A DNA stretch of 40,215 bases from a virus, in IMG/VR virus record IMGVR_UViG_3300042516_005302, positions 1 through 40,215 of that record. The stretch is one strand, 5' to 3'. A program made the position numbers and the translations under genes. A model generated the notes under the pieces. That model was not told the origin of the DNA. It searched no databases and saw nothing but the letters and a program-made list of their open reading frames with translations. Shown piece after piece: positions 1-7,859 of the stretch (positions are counted from its first letter, which is position 1; each line of letters starts with the position of its first letter).

Positions 1-971
1 ATAACATAGCAAAAGATTGGGTTGAATGGTATATTAGCAATCTTAAGAAAGAAGAAATAGAAGACGTTGTTTTTTGCGGAGACTTTTTCCATACACGGGA
101 TGAAGTCTCCGTTGATTCTTTACACTTCGGTTCTTGGGTATTAGAACAGTTTAAAGATTTTAATGTTACCTTAATTACTGGTAATCATGATTGTTACTTA
201 AAGGATTCTTCAGAGATTAATTCTCTGTCTCCATTTAGAGGATGGAGAAATGTCACGTTAATCGACACCCCCAGAACAGTAAAATCACACGGTCATAATT
301 ATAATTTTATTCCTTGGGGTACTAAGTTAAAAGATTTTCAAAATGCTCATATTACTTTTGGGCACTTTGAAATTAATAACTTCAAAACAAATAATTATTA
401 TATTTGTGATCATGGTGATAATGCTTCTGATGTTCTAGAAAAAAGTGATCTTATTATTACGGGGCATTTTCATTTAAGAGATGAAAAGAAATTTAATAAA
501 GGTACTATCCTTTATGTAGGTAATCCATTTCAGATGGATTTTAATGATGCAGCCACTGTTAAAGGATTCTATATTCTGGATGTATGTGATAAGTCCTATA
601 AATTCATTGAGAATACAGTATCACCATTACATCATAACATTCTTCTATCTGATCTTGTTAGAAAACAAACTATCACAGAAGAAGTTAAAGAACAGTTTGC
701 AAATAATTTAATTAAATTAAAAATAGATAAACGTATCACAGCAGATGATACTGATGTTCTTTTAACAAAACTAAAACAATTGAATCCTCTACAATTTACT
801 GTAGAATATGATTCATCGTATTCACCTTACGATATTTCTGAAGATAAAAAAGATCTATCGGGTATTGATGTTCAACAAGCAATTATAGAATTTATTGAAT
901 TGATGGACATTAATAACAAAAGTGAAATTATTAATTATACGTTAGATTTGTACAAAAAGATCCAAAAATGA
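1..971 (+). CDS. 47: gp47-like recombination nuclease subunit (SbcD/Mre11 family), 5' end outside window
   Basis: The metallophosphoesterase subunit of the gp46/gp47 complex, which resects DNA ends for recombination-dependent replication. The reading frame is open from the window edge (first complete codon at 3), so the N-terminus is missing. Visible Mre11-type motifs are CGDFFH near codon 25, TGNHD near codon 60 and TGHFH near codon 155, which carry metal ligands in this family. The C-terminal part, after about codon 180, is the less conserved capping region. The stop overlaps the gp46 start as ATGA (968-971), so the two subunits are probably translationally coupled, as expected for an obligate complex. 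The family call is firm; the exact 5' end cannot be seen. Confidence 0.93.
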   Translation, partial: NIAKDWVEWYISNLKKEEIEDVVFCGDFFHTRDEVSVDSLHFGSWVLEQFKDFNVTLITGNHDCYLKDSSEINSLSPFRGWRNVTLIDTPRTVKSHGHNYNFIPWGTKLKDFQNAHITFGHFEINNFKTNNYYICDHGDNASDVLEKSDLIITGHFHLRDEKKFNKGTILYVGNPFQMDFNDAATVKGFYILDVCDKSYKFIENTVSPLHHNILLSDLVRKQTITEEVKEQFANNLIKLKIDKRITADDTDVLLTKLKQLNPLQFTVEYDSSYSPYDISEDKKDLSGIDVQQAIIEFIELMDINNKSEIINYTLDLYKKIQK

Positions 972-2782
972 AAAAAGTAAATTTTAAAGAGGTAGAAATT
1001 AAAAATTTTCTCTCTATTGGAAATAGTCCTGTTAAATTAGAATTCAAACCAGGACTCCATATTATAACAGGAATCAATCGCGATAAGATTGATCGCCGGA
1101 ATGGTATTGGTAAGACCTCTGTTATTGAATCCATTTACTTTGCTATTTTTGGAAGTACCATGAGAGAACTTAAAAAAGATCTTATTCCAAATACGTATAC
1201 AAATGGAACCTGTGAAGTCAAATTAACCTTTGATGTTATTCAAAATAATAATGCACATACGTATAAGATTGTTCGAACATTAAATCCATCAAAATTATCT
1301 TTATTCTGCGATGGTAAAGATGTTACTCGAGATTCTATTAAAAATACAGAAGAAGATATTTTTAATACATTAAATGCATCACCATCTATTTTTGAAAATT
1401 GTGTTATCATGACATTGAATAACACTGTGCCATTCATGGCAAAATCAAAAGTAGAAAAAAGAAAATTTATTGAAGGCATTTTTAATCTAGAAGTATTTTC
1501 TCAAATGCTTTCTCTTCTTCGCGAAGAATTTAGTGATCATAAAAGAATCTATGAGATTGAATTAACAAAATTTGAAGAAGCTCAAAAGACGAAAGATAAT
1601 CTAGAGAATCAAAAGCAAACAATTCTTGATACAAGAAAACAAAAAATTTCAACTTACTTAGCTCGTAAAGAAAATAACTCTTCTGAAAAAATCAAATTAA
1701 TTGAACAATTAGAAGAGCATATTGATATTGATGAAAATTCAATTAATGAACAAGTAAAGAAATTAGAGGAAGGATTAATCCAATGTGATCAAAAGATTGA
1801 AAAATTTACAGAAGCTAAATCAAAGATTACTACAACAGTTGCTCAATTACAACAAAAATTAAGTAATATCGGTACAAATAAAAACACATGCCCGGTTTGC
1901 TTAAAGCCAGTTACTGAACACGATAAAGAAGAATTAGAAAAAGAAAAGAGTAACATTCAAGTAGAAATCAATAATTTAGATGAAAAATTATTGACATGTA
2001 CTGATGGATTAGCTTCTCTTAAAAAGAAGAAACCAACCATTCGTATTGCTATTGATAAACTCAATTTAAAACTTAATGAAATTAAGTTATTAGAACAAAA
2101 GAAAATTAATATCAATGATAGAATTAAACAATTAGATGAATGGCTAATTCAATTAGATGATGATATTGAATCATTGAAATCGAATAACACAGATGTAGAC
2201 GATATTATTGTTGATATGATTAACCGAGTAGAAGCTGCAAGAGAAATTGTTAATAAGCACAAGACACATCTTAATTTGCTTGAAACTATTAAGTATATTG
2301 TTTCAGAAGAAGGGGTCAAGTCTTATATCGTTAATAAAATTTTAGCATTATTCAATTCTATTTTAATGTCTTACCTTCGTAAGATGGATGCAAATTGTTC
2401 ATGTTTCTTTAATGAATATTTTGAAGAAGAAATCATTAATGAAAAGAATAAAATTTGTTCTTACTTTAATTTCTCAGGCGCCGAAAGAAAGAATATGGAT
2501 TTTGCTTGTCTCTTTACGTTCATGGACATGCGACGACTTCAGGGTGACGTTGTTTATAATATTTCTATCTATGATGAATTGTTTGATTCTTCTTTAGATG
2601 AAAAGGGTGTAGAATTAGTTACAAATATTTTAAAAGATCGTGTTCATACCCATAATGAATGTGTAATGGTTATTTCGCATCGAAAAGAAAGTATTCAGCA
2701 TGCTACTGGTGACGTAATCTTCTTAGAGAAGAAAAATGGTGTTACATCAAAGATTGATTATAATCCTTTTTTGGATAATTAA
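968..2782 (+). CDS. 46: gp46-like recombination ATPase (SbcC/Rad50 family)
   Basis: SMC-like ATPase partner of gp47, 604 aa (T4 gp46 is about 560). The Walker A loop is expanded and ends in NGIGKTS (residues 45-51). Two long coiled-coil arms rich in K, E and Q flank a CPVC zinc hook (cysteines about 308 and 311). The ABC signature is SGAERKN near residue 503, and Walker B plus D-loop read ISIYDELF...SLDEKG near 530-548. All parts of a functional Rad50-type protein are present. It overlaps the gp47 stop by 4 nt and is followed after 8 nt by a glycosyltransferase gene. The expected role is ATP-gated control of the gp47 nuclease. Confidence 0.94.
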   Translation: MKKVNFKEVEIKNFLSIGNSPVKLEFKPGLHIITGINRDKIDRRNGIGKTSVIESIYFAIFGSTMRELKKDLIPNTYTNGTCEVKLTFDVIQNNNAHTYKIVRTLNPSKLSLFCDGKDVTRDSIKNTEEDIFNTLNASPSIFENCVIMTLNNTVPFMAKSKVEKRKFIEGIFNLEVFSQMLSLLREEFSDHKRIYEIELTKFEEAQKTKDNLENQKQTILDTRKQKISTYLARKENNSSEKIKLIEQLEEHIDIDENSINEQVKKLEEGLIQCDQKIEKFTEAKSKITTTVAQLQQKLSNIGTNKNTCPVCLKPVTEHDKEELEKEKSNIQVEINNLDEKLLTCTDGLASLKKKKPTIRIAIDKLNLKLNEIKLLEQKKININDRIKQLDEWLIQLDDDIESLKSNNTDVDDIIVDMINRVEAAREIVNKHKTHLNLLETIKYIVSEEGVKSYIVNKILALFNSILMSYLRKMDANCSCFFNEYFEEEIINEKNKICSYFNFSGAERKNMDFACLFTFMDMRRLQGDVVYNISIYDELFDSSLDEKGVELVTNILKDRVHTHNECVMVISHRKESIQHATGDVIFLEKKNGVTSKIDYNPFLDN

Positions 2783-2790
2783 TCTTTAGG

Positions 2791-3987
2791 ATGTTCACAC
2801 CGAAAATTAATACAATGCCCATGGGCCTGCAACCAACAGGCCAACCAGCACAGGCGCAAGCCCCAAAATCAGAACACGCCCCAGAAGATCTCATGAGGGT
2901 TGTTCATTATAATGCAGACCATTCTGGTTGTGGTCTCTGGCGTATGTCATGGCCAGCACATCTTATTAACTTCCATAATAAGGCAATGATTACTGAGTCC
3001 ACAGTAATGATTACTGATCCAAGATGGTATCAAAATGTAAAAGCTATTCGTGTACAAAGGCAAGCTACACCTCATCAATTACAATTCGTAAAATTCTTAA
3101 AGAGCATTCAAAATGAAATTGGATTTAAATTAATCTATGAAGTAGATGATGTTATCTTCCGTGAAGACATTCCCGATTACAATAAGTTCAAAACAGCTTT
3201 CGTAGCAGATGAGATTAGACAAAGTGCTATTGAGATTATTAATCTCTGCGACGAAATGACGGTAACTTGTGATTATATGAAAGAACTGTATCGTGAACGT
3301 ACAGGTAAGAATGAAATCACAGTTATTCCAAATTTCGTACCAAGATTCTGGATGGGTAATTATTTCAGCGAAGCAAAGGTATCTCGTAATTATGATAAAC
3401 ATAAGAAGAAGCCTCGTGTATTGTATGCAGGTTCTGGTGCACACTTTGATGTAGAAAATCGTGTAGGTCAAAAGGATGACTTTGAGCATGTATTAAAGGC
3501 AGTGATTGATTCCCGTAAGAAATATCAATGGGTATTCATTGGTGCATTCCCATTAGCCTTGCGTCCTTATATCCAAAATGGTGATATTGAATTCCATCCA
3601 TGGCAGAAACTTTATGACTATCCTAAGAAGATTTCTGATTTAGAAATCCAAATGTCTGTTGCTCCATTACAAAATAATAGCTTTAATAAAGCTAAATCAG
3701 ACTTGAAATATATCGAGGCATGTTGTTATGGAATTCCAGTAGCTTGTCAAGATATGGAAACTTATAAAGATGCCGAAGTCAAATTTAAGTCAGGTGACGA
3801 AATGTTAGATTGTATTGCAAGAGAACTAGGCAGAGCCGGGCATTATAAGAATCAAGCCATTCAAAGATATAAGGTCGCAGAGAATCGTTTCTTAGAACAT
3901 GATCGTAATTTGGATTGTTATATGGAATTATATAAGTATCCTTATCGCGATCAAAACCGCGTCAATTTGAGACGATATAATCCTTGA
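2791..3987 (+). CDS. Glycosyltransferase, GT-B/GT4-like
   Basis: 398 aa. After a low-complexity Pro/Ala/Gln-rich N-terminus (about residues 1-30) comes a GT-B-type protein: VVHYNADHSGCGLWRM near residue 38, YEVDDVIF near 113, ITVIPNFVP near 172, VLYAGSG near 210 and a C-terminal donor-site-like stretch with KYIEACCYGIPVAC near 308. YEVDDV and PNFV segments are typical of phage and bacterial GT4-like glycosyltransferases. The substrate cannot be told; DNA bases, virion proteins or host surface glycans are all possible. Two nearby in-frame ATGs (2815, 2821) are alternative starts. It lies between gp46 and the polymerase, so it is probably expressed with replication genes. Confidence 0.75.
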   Translation: MFTPKINTMPMGLQPTGQPAQAQAPKSEHAPEDLMRVVHYNADHSGCGLWRMSWPAHLINFHNKAMITESTVMITDPRWYQNVKAIRVQRQATPHQLQFVKFLKSIQNEIGFKLIYEVDDVIFREDIPDYNKFKTAFVADEIRQSAIEIINLCDEMTVTCDYMKELYRERTGKNEITVIPNFVPRFWMGNYFSEAKVSRNYDKHKKKPRVLYAGSGAHFDVENRVGQKDDFEHVLKAVIDSRKKYQWVFIGAFPLALRPYIQNGDIEFHPWQKLYDYPKKISDLEIQMSVAPLQNNSFNKAKSDLKYIEACCYGIPVACQDMETYKDAEVKFKSGDEMLDCIARELGRAGHYKNQAIQRYKVAENRFLEHDRNLDCYMELYKYPYRDQNRVNLRRYNP

Positions 3988-4012
3988 TTATAGTTGCGAT
4001 ACCTATTATCAT
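3984..4012 (+). promoter_or_regulatory. Sigma70-like promoter for gp43 N-terminal gene
   Basis: TTGATT (3984-3989), 17-nt spacer, TATCAT (4007-4012), then exactly 6 nt to the ATG at 4019. With normal sigma70 geometry the transcript would start at the ATG itself. No Shine-Dalgarno sequence is visible. Prediction by eye only. Confidence 0.5.
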
Positions 4013-4018
4013 TTTTCT

Positions 4019-5515
4019 ATGATTGGGTATCGCAACGCTTGTTATAATCCTAAAGACCAAACCGTAGAAATTTATACATGGTCAGACGATGGGGATCGTA
4101 TTTCATATACTACGAAATACCATCCCTATTATTATTATGAAGACAAGAGAGGTAATGAAGTATCAATTTATAATACGCCATTAGCTAAAAGATCTTTTAA
4201 TAATGCATATGAACGCCAGAAATATATTACAGAGTCTGGAATAAAGAGAGTGTATGAACATTTCGGTGCAGTACAACAAGCTTTATTAGATATCTTTTGG
4301 CAACACAATGAAGGGGATGATTTTTCTAAATTTCCTTTAAAGACATACTTTATTGATATTGAGGCTGTATGCAAAGATAGATTTCCTGATCCTACGTTAG
4401 CCGACGTACCAATTAACGTATTAACAATCTATGATTCTTTCTCAAAAAAGTTTTATGCTTGGGGATTAAAACCATATAAAGCTAAGCGTAATGATGTTGT
4501 ATATCATTATTGTAAGTCAGAAGAAGATCTCCTAGCAGGTGTTATTGAATTCTTTAAGAATGATCCACCGGATGTATTATCAGGATGGAACAGTGCAGGA
4601 TTCGATATTCCATACATTATTAATCGATTGAAGAATATCTTCGGTGAAGCGGGTATGAATGAAATCTCACCAGTAAAGAGAACCTATGTAAGAACATTTA
4701 TTGGTACATTCGGTAAGACACAAGCTAGTTATCATATTGATGGTATTTCGTGTGTAGATTATTTAGATGTATACAAGCGATTCTCTTTTGCAAATAGAGA
4801 AAGCTATAAATTAGATAGCATTGGTGAATTAGAATTAGGCGAGAAGAAAGTAGCTATTGAAAAGGATCTGTATGATGTCATGGTAGATGATTGGGATACG
4901 TTTATTGATTATAACATTCAGGACGTAAACATTTTGGTTAAGCTTGAAGAGAAACTACAATTTATTTCTCTTATCAGAATGATTTCATATATCGGGTGTA
5001 CAACCTTTGAAGGTGCTCTAGGCACATTAGGAATTATCACAGGCGCTGCATGCATCCGCGCAAGAAAGAAAGGACAGCGTATTTCAACATTCATTAGAAA
5101 GGAAGATGATGGTTCTAGAAATCCCGGTGCATATGTTGCTGAACCATTAAATGGATTTCAAGAAGATATTGTATCATTTGATGCTAATTCACTATATCCC
5201 AACCTAATGATTTCATTGAACATGTCACCAGAAACAAAGGTAGGCAAGATTATTGAAACAACAGATGAAGATGTAACGGTACAGCATGTTAATGGGCAAG
5301 TCTTTAAATTATCAAAACCAAAATTTGCACAATTTGTTAAGAAAGAGGACATCGCTATCACAAAAGCAAAGGTTCTTTTCTCGCAAAAGAATAAAGGAAT
5401 TGTTCCCGAAATGGTAGATTTTTATTATCAAAAGAGAAAGGCTGTACAGGCAGAGCTTAAAAAATACAAAAAACAATTAGCAGATATTAATAAGGAGATT
5501 GAAAAATTAAAATAA
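4019..5515 (+). CDS. 43A: DNA polymerase gp43, N-terminal half (exonuclease domain and palm motif A)
   Basis: First part of a split family B replicative DNA polymerase, 498 aa. Exo I is FIDIEA (D113, E115), Exo II is WNSAGFD (N191, D196) and Exo III is YNIQD (Y298, D302), so proofreading residues are intact. Polymerase motif A is DANSLYP (388-394), with the first catalytic Asp. The protein ends in a Lys/Glu-rich helix (about 465-498) that corresponds to the first helix of the fingers, then stops. Motifs B and C are absent here and are encoded by the next gene. The two mature parts sum to 866 aa, close to the roughly 900 of T4/RB69 gp43. Activity must require assembly with the second polypeptide. 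Confidence 0.95.
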   Translation: MIGYRNACYNPKDQTVEIYTWSDDGDRISYTTKYHPYYYYEDKRGNEVSIYNTPLAKRSFNNAYERQKYITESGIKRVYEHFGAVQQALLDIFWQHNEGDDFSKFPLKTYFIDIEAVCKDRFPDPTLADVPINVLTIYDSFSKKFYAWGLKPYKAKRNDVVYHYCKSEEDLLAGVIEFFKNDPPDVLSGWNSAGFDIPYIINRLKNIFGEAGMNEISPVKRTYVRTFIGTFGKTQASYHIDGISCVDYLDVYKRFSFANRESYKLDSIGELELGEKKVAIEKDLYDVMVDDWDTFIDYNIQDVNILVKLEEKLQFISLIRMISYIGCTTFEGALGTLGIITGAACIRARKKGQRISTFIRKEDDGSRNPGAYVAEPLNGFQEDIVSFDANSLYPNLMISLNMSPETKVGKIIETTDEDVTVQHVNGQVFKLSKPKFAQFVKKEDIAITKAKVLFSQKNKGIVPEMVDFYYQKRKAVQAELKKYKKQLADINKEIEKLK

Positions 5516-5525
5516 ACAACATAAT
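5499..5525 (+). promoter_or_regulatory. Sigma70-like promoter for gp43 C-terminal gene
   Basis: TTGAAA (5499-5504), 15-nt spacer, CATAAT (5520-5525), then 6 nt to ATG 5532. It lies across the end of the first polymerase gene and would give a leaderless transcript for the second half. The short spacer makes this only moderately convincing. Confidence 0.4.
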
Positions 5526-5531
5526 AAACAC

Positions 5532-7389
5532 ATGGACATAGATGCATTAATTAAACGAAAGCAAGAATTAGAAGATACTATTCTTCGATTGAATGCTAAA
5601 CAAATGAGCATTAAAATTCTTATTAACTCTGCATACGGATTAACCAATTAAGTCCCTTTACTAAGTGATTAGTAAAGCAAATCTCTTTAATTGCTGGAAA
5701 CCTAAAGTATATACCATGGCAATCAGCAGCGAAGCTTCAAAAGAAGAACGTTCAACGACTATCACGAAAGTGAGTAGATACTAGTGTATCGAAAAGGGAG
5801 ACACCTCAACTGAGGTGATGATATAGTCTCATCTATATCGAAAGATATAGCAGCTTATATAAGCGCAGATAGACTAACGATCTATTTGGAAGATAAATGA
5901 TTTCGGTAATAAGCACGCACCTATAGGTGATGATGACATTGCTTCATCAATTACATTGACAGGCCAAGCTGTCATCAAGCAAGCTAGAGAAATTGCAAAG
6001 AAATATGTGAGTAATGTCACTGGTATTACTGATGAACGCACATTGGATACGGTCGCGATATATGGAGATACAGATAGTGTAGTCGGTGATACATTAATTC
6101 AAACACATGACCATAAAGTAAAAATTGAAGAATTATATAAAGAATATCAACACTTAGATCAACAACATAGTCAATATGGTCATGAAATCATTGATGTATC
6201 AAATAAATCGTTAATGATTTTAACATTCAATTCAAAAACACAATTACCATATATGGGAAAAGTAAAGAGTTTGATACGACACAAAGTATCAAAAGCAAAA
6301 TATGAAGTTGTTGTTGGGGGTAAATCTGTAACAATGACTGAAGATCACGGGTGCGTGGTATATCGTAATAACGAACTGCTTCGTGTTTCGCCCAGAGAAA
6401 TCGACACAAACGATATAATGGTTTATACTACTAATGGCTATGACAAATCATATTCAAATCCTATTGTACATCACACAGGCCATTTTAATGATGAATATGT
6501 TTATGATATTGAAATGCATTCTGATACAGAACATACATTTTTTGCTAATGATATTTTAATACATAATTCTTGTTATCTTTCTTTGAAGCTATTGCCGATT
6601 GAATTTTCAAAAAATGGTATCGTTACTGCTGATGGTTATAAACACGCGGAAGCATTAGAAAAGACATTAAATGAAGAAATTCAAATTTGGGCTAAGAATG
6701 CTTTAAATTCAAAAGATTGTCGCTTAGCATTCAAGAGAGAAGCAATGGCAGATGTGGGGCTCTTCTTAGAAAAGAAGCGCTATGTATTACATGTATTAGA
6801 TGATGAGGGTCTGCAAGTTAATAAATGGAAATACACTGGTGTTGATGTAGTAAGAACAACAATGCCTAAGAACGTTAAACCATATGTAAAAAAGATCATC
6901 GAAACAATGTTAACTACAAAATCATGCGCCAAGACAAATGAAGTCTTAAAAGAAGCATATGACGTGTTCCAAGCATTGCCTATTGAAGACGTATCAAGAA
7001 CCAGTGGCATTCGTGGTTATGAAAAATATGCCAATATGTGTCATGATTTTAAAGTAAGTAAAGGCATGCCTAATCATGTCAAGGCTGCTTATTTTCATAA
7101 TATTATTTTAGATAAATTAAACTTATCAGGTAAACATGAGAAGATTGCTTCAGGTGATAAGATCAAATACTTCTATGTTCAACAACCAAATAAGTATGGA
7201 ATTAATTGTATTGGATTTAAGTATGTCTTTCCTGAAGAGTTTAAATCAATCTTTTTACCGGATAGAGAATTATTATTTGAAAAGATTGTATATGCTGCTG
7301 TTGAAAGATTTTATCAATGTGTCAATTGGACACCTAGAAAACCAAGTGAGCAAGTCTTGTTCGAATTAGATGATTTATTCGGTGAATAA
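5532..7389 (+). CDS. 43B: DNA polymerase gp43, C-terminal half (palm motifs B/C, thumb); join 5532-5640, 5900-7389, with intein
   Basis: Second part of the split polymerase. The mRNA needs removal of a group I intron (5641-5899): exon 1 encodes 36 codons ending INSAYG plus one base, exon 2 restores INSAYGYFGNKHAPIGDDD, which is motif B. The spliced frame is 1599 nt (533 codons including stop), an exact multiple of three. The precursor contains an intein (6076-6567) inside motif C; its removal gives YGDTDSCYLSL, with both catalytic Asps. The mature chain would be 368 aa. The C-terminus (LFELDDLFGE) is hydrophobic and acidic, as in clamp-binding tails of T4-type polymerases. Unspliced RNA would give only a 39-residue peptide ending at 5650. 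Confidence 0.93.
5641..5899 (+). ncRNA. ORF-less group I intron in the polymerase gene (motif B)
   Basis: 259-nt self-splicing intron. P1 pairs exon GGAU (5637-5640) with GUCC (5652-5655), giving the U.G pair at the 5' splice site. P2 is a 9-bp hairpin (5657-5679). P/Q elements are TTGCTGGAAA (5691-5700) and ATCAGCAGC (5722-5730), pairing as P4. The R element GTTCAACGACTAT (5750-5762) pairs with S ATAGTC (5823-5828) as P7. A later hairpin (CTATATC-GAAA-GATATAG) fits P9. The terminal G is 5899. Splicing at these points restores the frame and the conserved residues of motif B. There is no endonuclease ORF inside. The exact splice points are inferred from protein alignment and the terminal-G rule. 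Confidence 0.9.
6076..6567 (+). other. Mini-intein in polymerase motif C (164 aa, no endonuclease domain)
   Basis: In-frame protein splicing element between YGDTD and SCYLSL. Block A starts with Ser1 (SVVGDTLI). Block B is TMTEDHG (TxxH type, about residues 87-92). Block F is YDIEMHSDTEHTFFAND (about 143-159), and the element ends ILIHN followed by Ser+1. First residue Ser, penultimate His, terminal Asn and the +1 nucleophile are all present, so it looks competent for splicing. At 164 residues it holds only the splicing fold. The site, directly before the Ser after the catalytic Asp pair, is the one used by some archaeal family B polymerase inteins. Confidence 0.92.
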
Positions 7390-7393
7390 AGAG

Positions 7394-7421
7394 TTGACAA
7401 ATATTGCATTATTACTAATAT
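7394..7421 (+). promoter_or_regulatory. Sigma70-like promoter
   Basis: Consensus TTGACA (7394-7399), 16-nt spacer, TAATAT (7416-7421), then 7 nt to ATG 7429. Start point would be at or next to the start codon. Confidence 0.6.
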
Positions 7422-7428
7422 ATTAAAG

Positions 7429-7776
7429 ATGTCACAACTAATTTTTATTGACCAAATCGGAAGGACTATTGTCGGTGAAGAACTTTCACGTGATGGTGGT
7501 CGTCTTCAAGTAAAGAATCCATGCATGATTAATGTTAATCAATTGCAAAATGGGCAATTACAAGTTCAATTGTTTCCGTTATTCTTCCCCGAATTTCTTT
7601 CAGAAGCTACCCGTAGTAGTGGTTCTGTTTTTGAATTTAATCTAGATAATCTCGCCTTGGGTGTTGGTGTAGAAGTAGACGGTCGTCTCTTAGAACAATA
7701 TACCCGTATTTGTAATCCACCGCCTGCCGCTCAAACTTCTGACGAACCCCCTGTCATTAAGTTGTTTGATGAATAA
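7429..7776 (+). CDS. Small conserved-looking protein upstream of uvsX, function unknown
   Basis: 115 aa, not recognised. The first 55 residues (MSQLIFIDQIGRTIVGEE...) alternate hydrophobic and polar residues as in a small beta-barrel. The middle contains FFPEFLSEA. The last 20 residues are Pro-rich and acidic and end PPVIKLFDE, which could be a short partner-binding tail. No membrane segment or catalytic motif is visible. It has a strong-looking promoter directly upstream and a strong terminator 26 nt after its stop, so it is probably a monocistronic, well-expressed early transcript between polymerase and recombinase genes. A nucleic-acid-binding or regulatory role is only a guess. Confidence 0.7.
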   Translation: MSQLIFIDQIGRTIVGEELSRDGGRLQVKNPCMINVNQLQNGQLQVQLFPLFFPEFLSEATRSSGSVFEFNLDNLALGVGVEVDGRLLEQYTRICNPPPAAQTSDEPPVIKLFDE

Positions 7777-7801
7777 TTTTGTTTGCTGAGTGTTGTGTGT
7801 A

Positions 7802-7837
7802 AAATCCCGAGAGATTTAAATCTCTCGGGATTTTTTT
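7802..7837 (+). terminator. Rho-independent terminator
   Basis: Near-perfect inverted repeat AAATCCCGAGAGATTT / AAATCTCTCGGGATTT (7802-7833) with a run of seven T (7831-7837). It is the strongest hairpin terminator in the window and separates the 115-aa gene from uvsX. Confidence 0.92.
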
Positions 7838-7859
7838 ATGGATTGATTTAATATGAGTT

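Noticed and set aside
3130-3489. Reverse-strand frame inside glycosyltransferase
   Set aside because: Shadow of a conserved gene, low-complexity hydrophobic product.
5493-5498. AAGGAG as Shine-Dalgarno for the second polymerase gene
   Set aside because: It is 34 nt upstream of the ATG, too far to act, and upstream of the predicted transcription start.
5515-6000. Reading the polymerase as a frameshifted pseudogene
   Set aside because: The intron core, restored motif B, exact codon count and intact catalytic residues in both halves argue for functional interruptions.
6780-7010. Reverse-strand open frame inside polymerase
   Set aside because: Lies wholly within coding sequence of a conserved enzyme, with no promoter or recognisable protein; shadow frame.
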